6,541 nucleotides of DNA from Planctomycetota bacterium (GTDB lineage: Bacteria; Planctomycetota; Phycisphaerae; WQYP01), in the NCBI GenBank assembly GCA_021828935.1, contig JAJZCU010000123.1, positions 1 to 6,541 of the forward strand, written 5' to 3'. This document shows positions 5,986 through 6,541 of this stretch, piece by piece (position 1 is the first letter of the stretch; each line of letters begins with the position of its first letter). Below the pieces are notes generated by a model. The model was given only the letters and a program-made list of their open reading frames with translations, made no database searches and was not told the DNA's origin. A program made the position numbers and the translations under genes.

Positions 5986-6004
5986 ATGGTGGTTACTAAC
6001 GCCC

Positions 6005-6430
6005 ATGCAGCAACAGCCCGCGTCGAACCTCAGCCCCGAAGAACTGGCCGCCCTGGCCAACCACGCCGGCGCCTGGGAAAAACTGTGGGGCCGCTTCGCC
6101 GGCACACTTTATGAAGAACTGGCGCAAATCGCGCCAGGCCTGGTCCGCTGGCCCTGCGCCCACGACCGTGATGATTTCATCGCCGACGAACTGGCCGATT
6201 GCGACCGTCTGATGCGTGAACGGCGCCTGCTGGCTGGCTACAACGCCGCCGCCGGAAGCGCGGTTTCGTTCGCCCTTCGTCGGCCGTACCTGGCGCTGCG
6301 TGCGCGGCGTTTTCTGGGCGGACGCGCCGCCGCCCAAATTTTGCAGTTCTCCGGCCGCTCCGGGCCGGACACGGCTCATCCGCTGACGCTATTGGCCGAC
6401 AAGCCGCGCCGCCACGCCGCAGCGCGGTAG
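6005..6430 (+). CDS. divergent sigma-70/ECF-like factor, stopped by in-frame TAG
   Basis: The 141-residue product starts at ATG 6005, 20 bases after ptsI and probably co-transcribed with it. Only a weak GGTGG (5988-5992) precedes it; no better start is in frame. Residues 22-105 look like a divergent sigma-70 region 2: AWEKLWGRF (23-31), DRDDFIADELADCDRLM (54-70), LLAGYNAAAGSAVSFALRRP (75-94) and a basic end LRARRFLGG (98-106). The pattern matches the usual order in ECF-type factors: an acidic helix after a DD pair, then a LLxxYDPxxGSxxxFLR-like segment. Residues 107-141 are a linker. The frame ends at TAG 6428-6430, although the same frame continues open beyond it and resembles the region 4 side of such a factor. 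A functional sigma factor needs region 4 as well, so the short product would not be complete. The family call is tentative; it could also be an unrelated helical protein. Confidence 0.55.
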   Translation: MQQQPASNLSPEELAALANHAGAWEKLWGRFAGTLYEELAQIAPGLVRWPCAHDRDDFIADELADCDRLMRERRLLAGYNAAAGSAVSFALRRPYLALRARRFLGGRAAAQILQFSGRSGPDTAHPLTLLADKPRRHAAAR

Positions 6431-6541
6431 GGCCTGGCCGAAAGGATCCAGGCCGCGCTGGAAAATATTGTACTGGAATATGATCCGCAAAAAATAAACG
6501 TCGTGTCCGAAATCGCCGGCGTTGACCTGCCGGGCCAGCGC
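6431..6541 (+). pseudogene. in-frame continuation of the sigma-like gene, runs off the window
   Basis: Directly after TAG 6428-6430 the same frame is open for 37 codons to the window edge. It encodes GLAERIQAALENIVLEYDP, then VVSEIAGVDLPGQR. The first part fits the ELAERIRAAL-type helix that begins region 4 in ECF-like sigma factors. The SEIAG segment resembles the first helix of its helix-turn-helix. There is no ATG and no ribosome binding site between the stop and this segment, so it is unlikely to be a separate gene. Most likely one gene was split by a CAG-to-TAG change, or the base is a sequencing error. Confidence 0.5.

Overview
The window looks like a chromosomal stretch from a GC-rich, Gram-negative-type bacterium. 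Three consecutive genes encode lipoproteins with clear lipoboxes. Two of them resemble the outer-membrane activator LpoB, which only makes sense in a cell with an outer membrane and periplasm. The intergenic DNA carries imperfect hairpins headed by GATTAGCCGC and a short CAATGAYC heptamer array. From memory, not from a search, both styles remind me of Planctomycetota and other PVC-group genomes, so that placement is a weak inference. All genes I accept lie on the plus strand.

Region 1 (1-2707) is a compact block of three lipoprotein genes: two paralogous LpoB-like proteins separated by 5 bases, then a TPR-containing lipoprotein of the COG3014 type after a 69-base gap. LpoB-like and COG3014-like proteins are known to sit together in other bacteria. 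The likely theme is a cell-envelope lipoprotein complex linked to peptidoglycan synthesis; the exact function here is unproven. A terminator-like hairpin lies just past the third gene.

Region 2 (2708-4239) is about 1.5 kb with little convincing coding content and many traces of rearrangement. It holds a possible 60-residue small protein behind a strong ribosome binding site, a cluster of TAAGGGTA repeats, a perfect 12-bp inverted repeat, and directly after that the C-terminal part of a DNA methyltransferase with no N-terminal half. An unassigned block follows, then two hairpins sharing GATTAGCCGC, the CAATGAYC repeats, and a possible promoter for ptsI.

Region 3 (4240-6541) contains a complete ptsI, enzyme I of the phosphoenolpyruvate phosphotransferase system, with every catalytic residue I can check in place. 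No HPr gene is adjacent. Twenty bases downstream begins a gene that looks like a divergent sigma-70/ECF-type factor. It is stopped by an in-frame TAG, yet the same frame continues open and sigma-like to the window edge, so the gene is probably nonsense-interrupted (or the base is miscalled).

I do not see a clear new multi-gene system. The most worthwhile leads are the twin LpoB-like/COG3014 lipoprotein cluster, the interrupted sigma-like gene, and the hairpin and repeat families in region 2.
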